A program made the translations under genes and the position numbers. This document shows positions 9,943 through 18,809 of a stretch of 64,000 bases of DNA, piece after piece (the stretch's first letter is position 1; the number at the start of each line of letters is the position of its first letter). The notes below the pieces were generated by a model, which was not told the DNA's origin, searched no databases, and worked only from the letters and a program-made list of their open reading frames with translations. The stretch comes from Sphingobacterium spiritivorum ATCC 33861 (GTDB lineage Bacteria > Bacteroidota > Bacteroidia > Sphingobacteriales > Sphingobacteriaceae), in assembly GCF_000143765.1 (NCBI RefSeq), contig NZ_GL379774.1, positions 186,001 through 250,000 on the forward strand. The letters run 5' to 3'.

Positions 9943-12696
9943 TTAGTCATATATTTTGATAATGACACGTCCTGCAAGCCCTGAAGGCATGACAGACCAG
10001 GTATCAGCACGGAAAGGTTCATAGTCTATATTGACAAATTTAGTGTCATAATAGTCCTGTCTCTTCTGCCCGTTCCGGTCCATTTGACGAATACGGTTTG
10101 CCATTAGATTAGCGACTTCTATCTCGATTGTATTCGTTCCCTTTTTTAATATATTACCTAATGGCAGACTATAGGGCAAACTCCATATTTGTCCTGCATC
10201 CTGCCCGTTGATCCTGATCTTCGCAGATTCGTACAGGGTATCTAACTGTAGCACATAGTGTTTGTCCGCAAGCACTTCCGTCATTTCAAACTGACTGCTA
10301 TACACTGCTTTTCCGGAAAAGTTATCTGCTATAGAATCCGAAAGAGAAGTCCATGGCTGTAATTTGTAGAGTTGCTTTGATTGCGGAATAACAGGTCCTC
10401 CTTCTGCAAATTGCAGGGACCAGTTATTATTCAGCTGTACTTCACCTTTTTGATGATCCAGATAGCTCCAGTCCGCAAGGGCAGGCTGAACAGCCTTATC
10501 TGCTACAAAGAACAGTGCTTCACCAGACCTGATTTTCACTCGGACCTGATTTGGATTTGCCTTATCAGACTGAGCTTTGCCTACCTGTCCACTCAACGGA
10601 TCCATTATTTTCCATGATGAGGCTTTTGTCTGAAAGATAATTTGCTCATCAATGGTATGATCCGAATGATTGACGACATAATAGTAGGTTTGATCTCCTT
10701 TTTTGCGTTTTATAAATTTCAACCCTTTCTGAATAAGAGATTCTCCTCTTATATTCATCTCAGACAGACTGTTTACGATATCATTACCAATCACAATCTC
10801 CCCTTTCCCGATAACTATCCGGCGCTTATTTTTCAAGGGACCTAGTATCTTATTAAAGATCAGACGTCGCTTATCCAGATCTTTAAATCCGGGAACATCT
10901 GCCGGTAACTGATGAAATATTACTTTCCCTCCCTGTTCTGCGATTTCTATTATTTTCTCCAATGTCTCTACCGGCATGTATTCGACCTTGGGTATGATCA
11001 GTACTTTATAGGATAAATCCATATTGCTGTTCTTTAACTTCCACTGGTCTCCATCTGCATTCATGCCTTTCAGGAGCTCATCCGAAACAAAATCGAAGGA
11101 ATAACCGCTCGTTTGCAGATGTACTGCTTCCTTATAAAAATCAGAGGGATGCAGCCACTTATCAATATTATGTATGGTCAAGGATTTAAGGGTTCCCTTA
11201 TCATCGTTCCATATATCCTGTGCAGGCCAGTACAGTAATACTTCATTATCATTAGCTGTAGATTGCAGTATGGACTGTGTACGGGTTACATAAGCATTCA
11301 GTCCGTCCAGATGTGACCACAGACTATTCGTCGGAACGAAATTGACAGATGCGTAGAACAGCCATCCCGGCCACTGCTGATCTGCCGGAGAGTAGGTCGT
11401 ACCATGATAGAATACATGATTGATCCCGGACAGAAAAAGTTGTTCGACTTCAGGCTTACATTGTGCCCATGATGTTTTGAAGTGTTCGGTCAGCCAGGTA
11501 AATGTCTCTGCCGAGACAAGTGTTTTTCCCAATACATGTGCTCCTGAGGATGCAAATTTCAGCATCATCGGATCCGGATCCACTTTGCGGACATCGGCAC
11601 TATCCCTTCTTAATCCCTGAATCGGAAAATAACTGGATCCGAATGTTTCTGTTTCGGGTATATCTACGGCAGCATACAGATCCAACAGATTGCCCGGTGA
11701 TCCGTGAGCCTGATTTTTCGTAACAGAACCCATTGTATGAGACCATGAGGTCCAGCTTTTGGTAAAGTTCTCCAATAACAGCTGTGATACGATATCCCGG
11801 TAATCCGCTTTGAGTCTGTCCCGATTCGAATGTTTCACATCTCCGAATACTTCTCCGATGTACTGACGAAGGTCATATCCTTTTATCCTTTGGAAATAAT
11901 CAAAAAGCTCTGCTGTCCAGTTTGCCCCGTATACTTCGTAGCTATCATTGTAGTAGGCTCTGGGATGACGAGGTTGTGTTTTTAATGCTTCCTGATAAGG
12001 TTTTAAATAGGCCTGCAGTGCTTTCCCCGAAAAATGATCTAAGGTATAACCCTCTCCTCCGGGAGCCGCACGTTTTACTTTTTGACGCGTCTTACCCAAA
12101 AATCCGGCATAGACAGTCCATCCGGCTGCAGGAGCCGTCCAGTTCAATTGTTTTGCTCCTTTGACCTGTTTCAGAAGATCGATCTTTTGATTTTCAGGAC
12201 CGTAAGCAAGTAGCGAAATTAACGGCGGATCTTTTTGTTTCGGATCTTTACAGCTAATCTCCAGAGTGTTCCGGCCTTTGCTTACGCTAAATGTGTTGAC
12301 AATAATATTGCTGGCGGCATATTCTTCTGTTACCTGAGGACCTCCGAATGGCCAGCCGGTACCGTTTGTCAGATCTACGCCCATACCGATTTCATCAGCA
12401 GTAGCTAAAGTATGTTGAAGACGATCTACCCATGTCGGTGAAAGATGTGGAATAAATGCGGACTCGGCTCCTTTAGCACCATAGATAGGAGCGATCTCCA
12501 CACCTCCTAATCCTGCATGATGATACTGTCGGAGTAATGCGGATATCTCTGCGTCAGAGACTGCACTTCCCATCCACCACCATCTCACCCAGGGTTTCAT
12601 ACTGCTTTTCACTACAGGCCAGTCTGACCCCTGTGCCTGCGCCAGAGAAAACGTCCCCAGCATGATTGCTGCAGTAATTATCTTCTTAAAAATCAT
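9943..12696 (-). CDS. GH106-type alpha-L-rhamnosidase
   Basis: A 917-residue exported enzyme resembling glycoside hydrolase family 106, which removes non-reducing L-rhamnose from pectic oligosaccharides by inversion. The signal peptide MIFKKIITAAIMLGTFSLAQAQ is clear. The N-terminal region has the family start KPWVRWWWMGSAVSDAEIS and GLGGVEIAPIYG, then DLTNGTGWPFGGP. The middle is a barrel (SAETFTWLTEHFKTSWAQCK, NHVFYHGTTYSP). The C-terminal part is a beta-sandwich (KHYVLQLDTLYESAKIRING) typical of the family. Length is usual. It follows GH105 by 54 bp in the same operon and supplies the rhamnose used by the rha genes upstream. Periplasmic location is likely as no lipobox is present. Confidence 0.87.
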   Translation of the reverse strand: MIFKKIITAAIMLGTFSLAQAQGSDWPVVKSSMKPWVRWWWMGSAVSDAEISALLRQYHHAGLGGVEIAPIYGAKGAESAFIPHLSPTWVDRLQHTLATADEIGMGVDLTNGTGWPFGGPQVTEEYAASNIIVNTFSVSKGRNTLEISCKDPKQKDPPLISLLAYGPENQKIDLLKQVKGAKQLNWTAPAAGWTVYAGFLGKTRQKVKRAAPGGEGYTLDHFSGKALQAYLKPYQEALKTQPRHPRAYYNDSYEVYGANWTAELFDYFQRIKGYDLRQYIGEVFGDVKHSNRDRLKADYRDIVSQLLLENFTKSWTSWSHTMGSVTKNQAHGSPGNLLDLYAAVDIPETETFGSSYFPIQGLRRDSADVRKVDPDPMMLKFASSGAHVLGKTLVSAETFTWLTEHFKTSWAQCKPEVEQLFLSGINHVFYHGTTYSPADQQWPGWLFYASVNFVPTNSLWSHLDGLNAYVTRTQSILQSTANDNEVLLYWPAQDIWNDDKGTLKSLTIHNIDKWLHPSDFYKEAVHLQTSGYSFDFVSDELLKGMNADGDQWKLKNSNMDLSYKVLIIPKVEYMPVETLEKIIEIAEQGGKVIFHQLPADVPGFKDLDKRRLIFNKILGPLKNKRRIVIGKGEIVIGNDIVNSLSEMNIRGESLIQKGLKFIKRKKGDQTYYYVVNHSDHTIDEQIIFQTKASSWKIMDPLSGQVGKAQSDKANPNQVRVKIRSGEALFFVADKAVQPALADWSYLDHQKGEVQLNNNWSLQFAEGGPVIPQSKQLYKLQPWTSLSDSIADNFSGKAVYSSQFEMTEVLADKHYVLQLDTLYESAKIRINGQDAGQIWSLPYSLPLGNILKKGTNTIEIEVANLMANRIRQMDRNGQKRQDYYDTKFVNIDYEPFRADTWSVMPSGLAGRVIIKIYD

Positions 12697-12750
12697 AACT
12701 CACCTACTGAAAAAATCATTTAATTCCCCTATCGGAAACTCATAAACATT

Positions 12751-13896
12751 CTATTTATTAACTAACTTATATATTTCGGTTCCGGCCAATAAGAAACATC
12801 CTAATCCATAGTCTTCAAAGTCCGGCACACTGGTATAAGTAACAGGCTGACCATCTTTCGGTTCTTTTCCGGTTGCCTGCAGATAGCCTAAAAATCCGTT
12901 CTTATGTAAAGATTCTTTGCGCAGTGCAGTCCAGGCTTTCTGTACTACCGGCAGATATATTTTCTTATCCAGAATGCCATTATTGATTCCCCAGGCCATA
13001 CCATAGACAAATAATGCTGTACCTGACGCTTCTTTCCCTCCAAAATGATCAGGATCGTGCAAACTTACATTCCAGAATCCATCTTTTCGTTGTAAAGGAA
13101 CAAGAGCCGCCAAAAGATTTTTCAGATCCGTCTCATATTCCTGATAGTGTGGATCTGTTTTTGGAAGTTCTTCCAGTACACGCACCAGAGCAGCTGCTAT
13201 CCAGCCATTACCTCTCGACCAGTAACAATCTTCTCCGTTTGGTTCTTTATATGGAGGCACAAAATCCTTATCTCTCCACCACAACTGATCTTTCGGATTA
13301 TAAAGTCCGTGCTGTGCTTCTTTGTATTTAATATGATGATAAAATTTGTACATGGCATCAAAGTAGGACGGATCATTATAGGTCACTCCCAGTTTGACAA
13401 AAATGGGCATTGCCATTTGTATAGCATCTATCCAGGTCCAGTCATTGACACGACCACTGCGGATCACAGAATCTATATTTTCCTTAATTCCGGCTATACG
13501 GACAGGTTGAGGATCAATTCTGTAGAGATCAATATAGGATTGTCCGCAATTCTGATTATCTGCATGACGTGTGTATCGCTCTCCTCTTACGGGAAGCCAT
13601 TTATGAAAGTCTGCCCACTCTACAGCATAATCATAATAACGCTTTTGCTGGTCAATGCCATAGAATGCCAGCAATCCTTCATAGTACACTCCTCTTGTCC
13701 AGATATTAGAAGTACGTTCTTTATTGGTAATAATATTTTTTGTAGGATCAGGCCATTTTTTCATAAAATAATCATTGGCCAGTCGCAGATCTTTAATAAC
13801 TTGTTTTTTGCTCGTAAAATTTTGTCCGCTGACCTGAACAGTCAGAAAAAAAACGGATAAAATAGTAAATAGGCTCTTCAACGAATTCGTCTTCAT
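12751..13896 (-). CDS. GH105 unsaturated rhamnogalacturonyl hydrolase
   Basis: A 381-residue exported protein of the GH88/GH105 (YteR-like) (alpha/alpha)6 family. It hydrolyses the unsaturated galacturonyl residue left at the non-reducing end of oligosaccharides by rhamnogalacturonan lyase. Features seen: signal peptide ending VSGQ; NIWTRGVYYEGLLAFYGI near residue 65; NQNCGQSYIDLYRI; WTWIDAIQMAMPIFVKLG; and DCYWSRGNGWIAAALVRVLE, the conserved substrate-cleft motif. The end (FEDYGLGCFLLAGTEIYKL) is also typical. Being downstream of PL11 and CE12 in the operon gives a consistent order of attack. Assignment to GH105 rather than GH88 rests on the RG-I context and motif style. Confidence 0.88.
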   Translation of the reverse strand: MKTNSLKSLFTILSVFFLTVQVSGQNFTSKKQVIKDLRLANDYFMKKWPDPTKNIITNKERTSNIWTRGVYYEGLLAFYGIDQQKRYYDYAVEWADFHKWLPVRGERYTRHADNQNCGQSYIDLYRIDPQPVRIAGIKENIDSVIRSGRVNDWTWIDAIQMAMPIFVKLGVTYNDPSYFDAMYKFYHHIKYKEAQHGLYNPKDQLWWRDKDFVPPYKEPNGEDCYWSRGNGWIAAALVRVLEELPKTDPHYQEYETDLKNLLAALVPLQRKDGFWNVSLHDPDHFGGKEASGTALFVYGMAWGINNGILDKKIYLPVVQKAWTALRKESLHKNGFLGYLQATGKEPKDGQPVTYTSVPDFEDYGLGCFLLAGTEIYKLVNK

Positions 13897-13929
13897 ATGT
13901 TTAGTTCTTCTGTTTTACTTTTTGTGTTT

Positions 13930-14715
13930 TTAAGGCAGGAGATAATTTCTCAATTCTGTTTGGTTTAATTCTTTTATTGCCTGTACCACGATTTGTGCAT
14001 TTTTTTGAGCACCTTCATAACTGGTATGGGTATGATCTGCAGCAGTGAAATAAGCTGCAACTTTTTCTTTGCCGATTTTGTCATATTCATCCGCTACGAG
14101 ATTATGAAGATCAATAAAAGGAACCTTATTATTTTGTGCCACCTGCTCAGCCCATGCGGGATAACTTCCTTCAGCCCGCTCTACTTTATGATCTTTCCAT
14201 CTGTCTCGTGGTATCGGTGAACAGATAATGACATGCGCACCTTTCTGTTTTGCCTCCTGTATCATCTTTGTCAGATACCAGCCATATGTATGAACGGTCT
14301 CTTCCTGCCTGAGTAAAGGATTATAAATGGTCTTTACCTCATCTCCGATTCCTTTGATCGTCCCTCTTGCCCTTGCTGTATCATCTAAAGGACCACCATC
14401 ATTGTGGCCAAACTGTACCACCAAATAATCATCTTTATTAAGCTGATCGAGCACATTTCTCCATAATCCTTTACTGATAAATGTACGCGTGCTTGTGCCT
14501 CCTAATGCCCGGTTTTGAATATCTATCCTCGTCGTATCAAAATATTGTTCCAAAACACTTCCCCAGCCCCATTGTCCTGCGTCACCTTTTCCTTTACCAT
14601 TTTTCACGGTAGAATCTCCGATCAGAAAGATGACCGGTCTGCGTTGCGGAGCTGTAAAAGATACAGCCATGAGGAAGACTGCGAAAATGCAGATATTAAG
14701 GCCTGATCGTTTCAT
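13930..14715 (-). CDS. Rhamnogalacturonan acetylesterase, CE12 SGNH hydrolase
   Basis: A 261-residue exported SGNH esterase that should remove O-acetyl groups from galacturonate in RG-I so that PL11 and the glycosidases can act. Catalytic blocks are all visible: block I GDST (33-36, Ser35), block II Gly in ALGGTSTRTF (70-79), block III QFGHND (101-106, Asn105), and block V DHTH (227-230, Asp227 and a His). An N-terminal hydrophobic segment ending SFTAP serves as signal peptide. The first 20 bases overlap the 3' end of the PL11 gene, indicating translational coupling and a common task. Confidence 0.9.
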   Translation of the reverse strand: MKRSGLNICIFAVFLMAVSFTAPQRRPVIFLIGDSTVKNGKGKGDAGQWGWGSVLEQYFDTTRIDIQNRALGGTSTRTFISKGLWRNVLDQLNKDDYLVVQFGHNDGGPLDDTARARGTIKGIGDEVKTIYNPLLRQEETVHTYGWYLTKMIQEAKQKGAHVIICSPIPRDRWKDHKVERAEGSYPAWAEQVAQNNKVPFIDLHNLVADEYDKIGKEKVAAYFTAADHTHTSYEGAQKNAQIVVQAIKELNQTELRNYLLP

Positions 14716-16543
14716 CTTTCGGGTATACAGGTTTTACAATTGTAATATTCGGCTGCCGGATAGGTGCCATATCTTTACCAACAAAATAACTGGTATGAGG
14801 TGGCTGATTATATCCTACATTCTGCCAGGCGATACTCAGTCTGTACTGCGGATCATGCATCAAGGTATACAACCTGTGATGGGTTAGATGTGGTGTTGCA
14901 TATATGCGCAGCTCGGTTTGATCTTCGCTGGCAAAAATAACTTCTTCTCTCCAATCTCCGAACAGGTCTGCGCTTAAAACCGGAGTTGATTTAGTTCCGT
15001 TGTTCGATACACAGCCTTGTGCTCTGAAAATTTCTCCTTTGCCATATTTGGAAACTGCAGTACCGTTTAGCAGTTCTCTTTCCAGATCGCCATCCCACCA
15101 GATCAGAAAATTGGCAGAATTAGGCGCCCGGCCGATCCGTTTGCCGGCACTGTTATATAAATTTCTGTCTCCTGAAAACCACATTTCTGCTCCCGGATTC
15201 GAGTCGTCAATATTATCCGCTACTCCACGCCCTACATCTACACCATAAGCTTTTGCCCACAACACTTTGCCATCAGATGCTCTTCTTAGTACTGCACCCG
15301 GTTTATCTTCTTTGGGATGTTCGTGAATCGTAAAGATCTCCAGACCCGGACTGTCCGGATCAAAGTCTCCGACGTGATTCGCATCTCCATGTCCTAATCC
15401 GCTGCTGTATAAAGCCTTGCCATTATCATCTATAGTCATTGAGCCATATACAATCTCGTCCCGACCATCATTATCTACATCTGCAACACTAAGATTATGA
15501 AATCCTTGTCCTGAATAGGGACTGTCACCATTCCGGGAATCAAATTTCCAGCGCTGGCGGAGTTTTCCATCTACAAAATCCCAGGCCACAATCGCTGCAC
15601 GACCATAGTATCCTCTGCACATCAATACACTTGGATGTTCACCATCCAGATAAGCTACCGCAGCCAAAAAACGATCAGCACGATTTCCCTTACTATCATT
15701 ATGGCTGCCGATTCCCCATCCGTCTACCGGATAACGATCCGGGATATAACCGACAGTATGCTGTTCTGCCCCGGTGAGACCATCGAATACGGTGAGATAC
15801 TCCGGTCCGTCCAATATCCTGCCTACTTGATTGCGCCAGTCTTTTTTTTCATCTCCTATTATCTTACCCTTTGCATCTTTTGTTCCGTCAGCTGTCTTGC
15901 AAACAAGTTCAGCCCGTCCGTCTCCGTCAAGATCATACACCATAAATTGGGTATAATGCGCTCCTTCCCGGATATTGATTCCCAGATCAATACGCCAGAG
16001 AAAAGTGCCATTCAGTTTATAAGCTTCCAGGATCGGGTGATCTGTCATTCCTTCCTGCGAGTTATCCTTACTCCTTCCTGTACGATGCAGAATCAATTCG
16101 TAAATTCCATCTCCATCCAGATCGGCTGCACTGGCATCATTCACCCGATAGCCATCCAAAGGCTGCAGTGTTATACTCGTATAATTCTTTCGGTCATCGG
16201 GATGGAAGGTAATCGTTCCGGAGTACTCATTAGCCTTATTTTCCCTTAATGTTTCGACATAGAAAGTGGCAGGATCTGCTGCGACAGGTACAAGTAAATT
16301 AGTGCTCTTTGTGATCGGTGTCGGATTGATGAGTATATCTTTGCCGTTTGTCTGTTTTTGAAACACATTGAATCCGGTATTTGGATGATCAGTTCCCAGC
16401 AATCTCCAACTCAGCAATACATGCTGAGGATCCACATTGGTGAGGGACAATCCGCGGTCCAGATACTCCATAGCGCGTTGTGCCATCACATATCCGCTAT
16501 GTATGAATAGTAACAACAATAAGGCGGCTTTATAACCTTTCAT
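14696..16543 (-). CDS. PL11 rhamnogalacturonan lyase
   Basis: A 615-residue secreted polysaccharide lyase family 11 enzyme that cleaves the RG-I backbone (rhamnose-galacturonate bond) by beta-elimination. It has a signal peptide ending VMAQ, then RAMEYLDRGLSLTNVDPQHV, a typical family beginning, and the eight-bladed propeller with repeated calcium-binding loops such as DLDGDGIYEL, DLDGDGRAEL and DVDNDGRDEI. Other family motifs are WGIGSHNDSKGNRADRFLAA, GHGDANHVGDFDPDSPGLEI, and near the end LMHDPQYRLSIAWQNVGYNQ. Length is as expected for the one-domain lyases. Its products are substrates for GH105. It overlaps the CE12 gene by 20 bp. Confidence 0.93.
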   Translation of the reverse strand: MKGYKAALLLLLFIHSGYVMAQRAMEYLDRGLSLTNVDPQHVLLSWRLLGTDHPNTGFNVFQKQTNGKDILINPTPITKSTNLLVPVAADPATFYVETLRENKANEYSGTITFHPDDRKNYTSITLQPLDGYRVNDASAADLDGDGIYELILHRTGRSKDNSQEGMTDHPILEAYKLNGTFLWRIDLGINIREGAHYTQFMVYDLDGDGRAELVCKTADGTKDAKGKIIGDEKKDWRNQVGRILDGPEYLTVFDGLTGAEQHTVGYIPDRYPVDGWGIGSHNDSKGNRADRFLAAVAYLDGEHPSVLMCRGYYGRAAIVAWDFVDGKLRQRWKFDSRNGDSPYSGQGFHNLSVADVDNDGRDEIVYGSMTIDDNGKALYSSGLGHGDANHVGDFDPDSPGLEIFTIHEHPKEDKPGAVLRRASDGKVLWAKAYGVDVGRGVADNIDDSNPGAEMWFSGDRNLYNSAGKRIGRAPNSANFLIWWDGDLERELLNGTAVSKYGKGEIFRAQGCVSNNGTKSTPVLSADLFGDWREEVIFASEDQTELRIYATPHLTHHRLYTLMHDPQYRLSIAWQNVGYNQPPHTSYFVGKDMAPIRQPNITIVKPVYPKDETIRP

Positions 16544-16571
16544 AACACTTTTTCTGATCGTTGGTTACTGA

Positions 16572-18749
16572 TTAAGGCATCTTATGAAACCCTTCTTTCT
16601 TAATTTTCCAAGTCCCGTCTTTCGGAAATCCGGGTAATTCACCGGTGCTGGCATCCCATCCTTCGGCCATCATCGCCACAGTCGTCAGTACACCTCCATT
16701 TCCCGGCAGATAAATACGAAGTCTCCCGTCCTGAAAGTTATGTCCGTTACGCAAATACGTATTGGTACGTATCGGCATAAATAAAGCTTCCAGAGCCTTT
16801 TCCGGCAGATTTAACCGGGCAGCATTCATAGCTGTCATCGGAAAATCCCAACCCCAGGTATCTGACCATGACCATACTTTCCAAACCGTATCCAAGGTAT
16901 TTTTCATAATTACCTTATTCAATTTTGGCGATTCGGGAACCATTCCCAGTCCGCCCAGTACAGCGGGATGATCAGTCAGCCAACGTGGATTGGTATACGA
17001 ATCGGTTGCACTTTCATTTGCGAGATATACATCGTCCTGTACCGGCAGAGGTGCCAGTTTTTGGATGACTGTATCCCATTTCGGATCTCTGGGTTGCCCA
17101 AGTCTTACTTTCCATTCCTGTGCGATCCGCAGGGCCCAGTCCCAATAGGCTAATTCATAGGTCGGATTCTGCGTATCTGCTGCCCGGAATACTTCCTGTG
17201 CAGGAATGACTCCTTTTCCCAGATTATACTGATCTTTCTGCTTATCGTAGGTCGGATAAGAAGCCATAAACTCTGCTGTTTCAAAAACCAGATTTTTATA
17301 TTTTTCAAGGATTGCCGGATTCTTTTTATCCCGGTAAGCCAGTTCTGCCATATAGATAATATGGGGTTGCTGCCAGATAAGGAAAGCAGCTACGGATGAA
17401 GGGCTTTCATTTCCTTCGTTATCAGACATTTTTTGCCATCTTACTCCTTCATATCCTTGTCTTCTGGCTATTTCACGCGCTTTTTCCAATGTATTCTGGT
17501 AATATCCAAAACTCTTTTCCATAAGATCCACACGTCCCCACAGCGCAAAATGAACTGCATGCCACCAATGCATTTCCGTATGCGGTTTACCATACCAGCT
17601 GTTGAATGTCAGTCCGGTTTCCTGAGGCGGATAGTTGCCGGCACACTGTACTTTAGTCAGGTACTGAGACAGCACGACTCTTCTTTCCAATTCAAAGGCC
17701 CGCGTGTCCGTGCTACCTTCAAAATCTATTGCTGCACCGCTTTTCCAGAAAGCATTCCAGCCTTTTACACTACTTTCTTCTGTAGCCTTATATAACGGAA
17801 CATGCTTAATCGTTTGCGGCGCAAATGCTGCACTAAATTCAAAAGTACTGTTAGTTTTCACTGGCTCATACACAAAGTAATGTGCCTGCTTACCCTTTTT
17901 AACAGTTCCTTTAGAATAGGCTAATACGGTCTGGTATACTGTTCCCTGAAGCTGGTGACGAATCTCTCCGCCGGTATTATTGCTGTGGCTAATGCTGGTC
18001 TGGTGCTGGTCTTCCTGTCCGTAGTATGCACCTTCATCCAGAAATTTGGCTGTTGGATACGGATAGCGGATGAACACTTTCAAACGGCCTTGTTTAACGA
18101 GGTCGGAACTGACTTTCACAGCGATCTGATCCAGATCCTGATGCGCAGCAGTGGATACTTTCACAGGCTCTCCTTCTACCTCAAAAGAACTAGAAACAAT
18201 ACCAGTCCACATATCCAGCTCTTGCCGGATCGATGTGATATCTGATGCTTGCACTGGTTGTCCGTTTTTCTTTGTAATCTCTAATCCTATATTTCCCAGT
18301 TGCAGACGATGCTGATTTTCCCGAAAATAATTAGTGGCTTCACTGTTTCTTCCGCCATCTTTCCATTGGATACTATAGAGCGCCTGTCTGCCTTCATTAT
18401 TAAAGTCATAGGCTTTTAGCGTTTCTTCAAATTTATAATTACCCTTATTCGGAAAAGTATCCCATCCCCATTCTGACTGCGTCCCTAATGATACACCACC
18501 TTTATACAATTCCGGAAAAGTCTGTAATCCTGTAGCATCTACGGTAAAGGCAAATTTACCGTTACCAATAGTGAGAGAAGATAAAGTATCGAACTGTGTA
18601 TTCTGAACATTGTGGCGCATAACCACTTTCTTACGATCAATTTTGGTATCCTTTTGCTGTGCATCGGTATGTTGTACAGCAAAAGGTACCGTCATCAAAA
18701 CGACTGCTGTAGTCAGTCTTGACAGCATTATCCCCAAATTGATTTTCAT
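16572..18749 (-). CDS. Exported (alpha/alpha)6-barrel hydrolase of uncertain family, GH65/GH95-like (clan GH-L) in layout
   Basis: About 725 residues from the ATG at 18749 (MKINLGIMLSRLTTAVVLM, signal peptide; an ATG at 18767 adds six residues). The N-terminal half is beta-rich (SLTIGNGKFAFTVDATGLQT). The C-terminal half looks like an alpha-toroid: NSWYGKPHTEMHWWHAVHFA near residues 380-400, SWSDTWGWDFPMTAMNAARL, and YLPGNGGVLTTVAMMAEGWD near the C terminus. That last segment and the beta-sandwich plus alpha-toroid order recall GH65 and GH95. The Glu in TEMHWW is a candidate general acid. I do not recognise a named family. Neighbours on both sides act on RG-I, so a pectic side-chain or terminal-residue activity is likely but unassigned. 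Confidence 0.6.
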   Translation of the reverse strand: MKINLGIMLSRLTTAVVLMTVPFAVQHTDAQQKDTKIDRKKVVMRHNVQNTQFDTLSSLTIGNGKFAFTVDATGLQTFPELYKGGVSLGTQSEWGWDTFPNKGNYKFEETLKAYDFNNEGRQALYSIQWKDGGRNSEATNYFRENQHRLQLGNIGLEITKKNGQPVQASDITSIRQELDMWTGIVSSSFEVEGEPVKVSTAAHQDLDQIAVKVSSDLVKQGRLKVFIRYPYPTAKFLDEGAYYGQEDQHQTSISHSNNTGGEIRHQLQGTVYQTVLAYSKGTVKKGKQAHYFVYEPVKTNSTFEFSAAFAPQTIKHVPLYKATEESSVKGWNAFWKSGAAIDFEGSTDTRAFELERRVVLSQYLTKVQCAGNYPPQETGLTFNSWYGKPHTEMHWWHAVHFALWGRVDLMEKSFGYYQNTLEKAREIARRQGYEGVRWQKMSDNEGNESPSSVAAFLIWQQPHIIYMAELAYRDKKNPAILEKYKNLVFETAEFMASYPTYDKQKDQYNLGKGVIPAQEVFRAADTQNPTYELAYWDWALRIAQEWKVRLGQPRDPKWDTVIQKLAPLPVQDDVYLANESATDSYTNPRWLTDHPAVLGGLGMVPESPKLNKVIMKNTLDTVWKVWSWSDTWGWDFPMTAMNAARLNLPEKALEALFMPIRTNTYLRNGHNFQDGRLRIYLPGNGGVLTTVAMMAEGWDASTGELPGFPKDGTWKIKKEGFHKMP

Positions 18750-18809
18750 AGCTTTTATCTTTAACATTTTTTAGTTTTATATTTTGTATCCTGCTGCGGA
18801 GCTGATGGT

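Noticed and set aside
13147..13860. A 237-codon plus-strand frame opposite the GH105 gene
   Set aside because: It is a shadow of the GH105 codons with no domain, no signal peptide and skewed composition; the minus-strand protein matches its family over its whole length.
15635..16249. A 204-codon plus-strand frame opposite the PL11 gene
   Set aside because: Antisense shadow of a lyase whose calcium loops and family motifs are clear on the minus strand.
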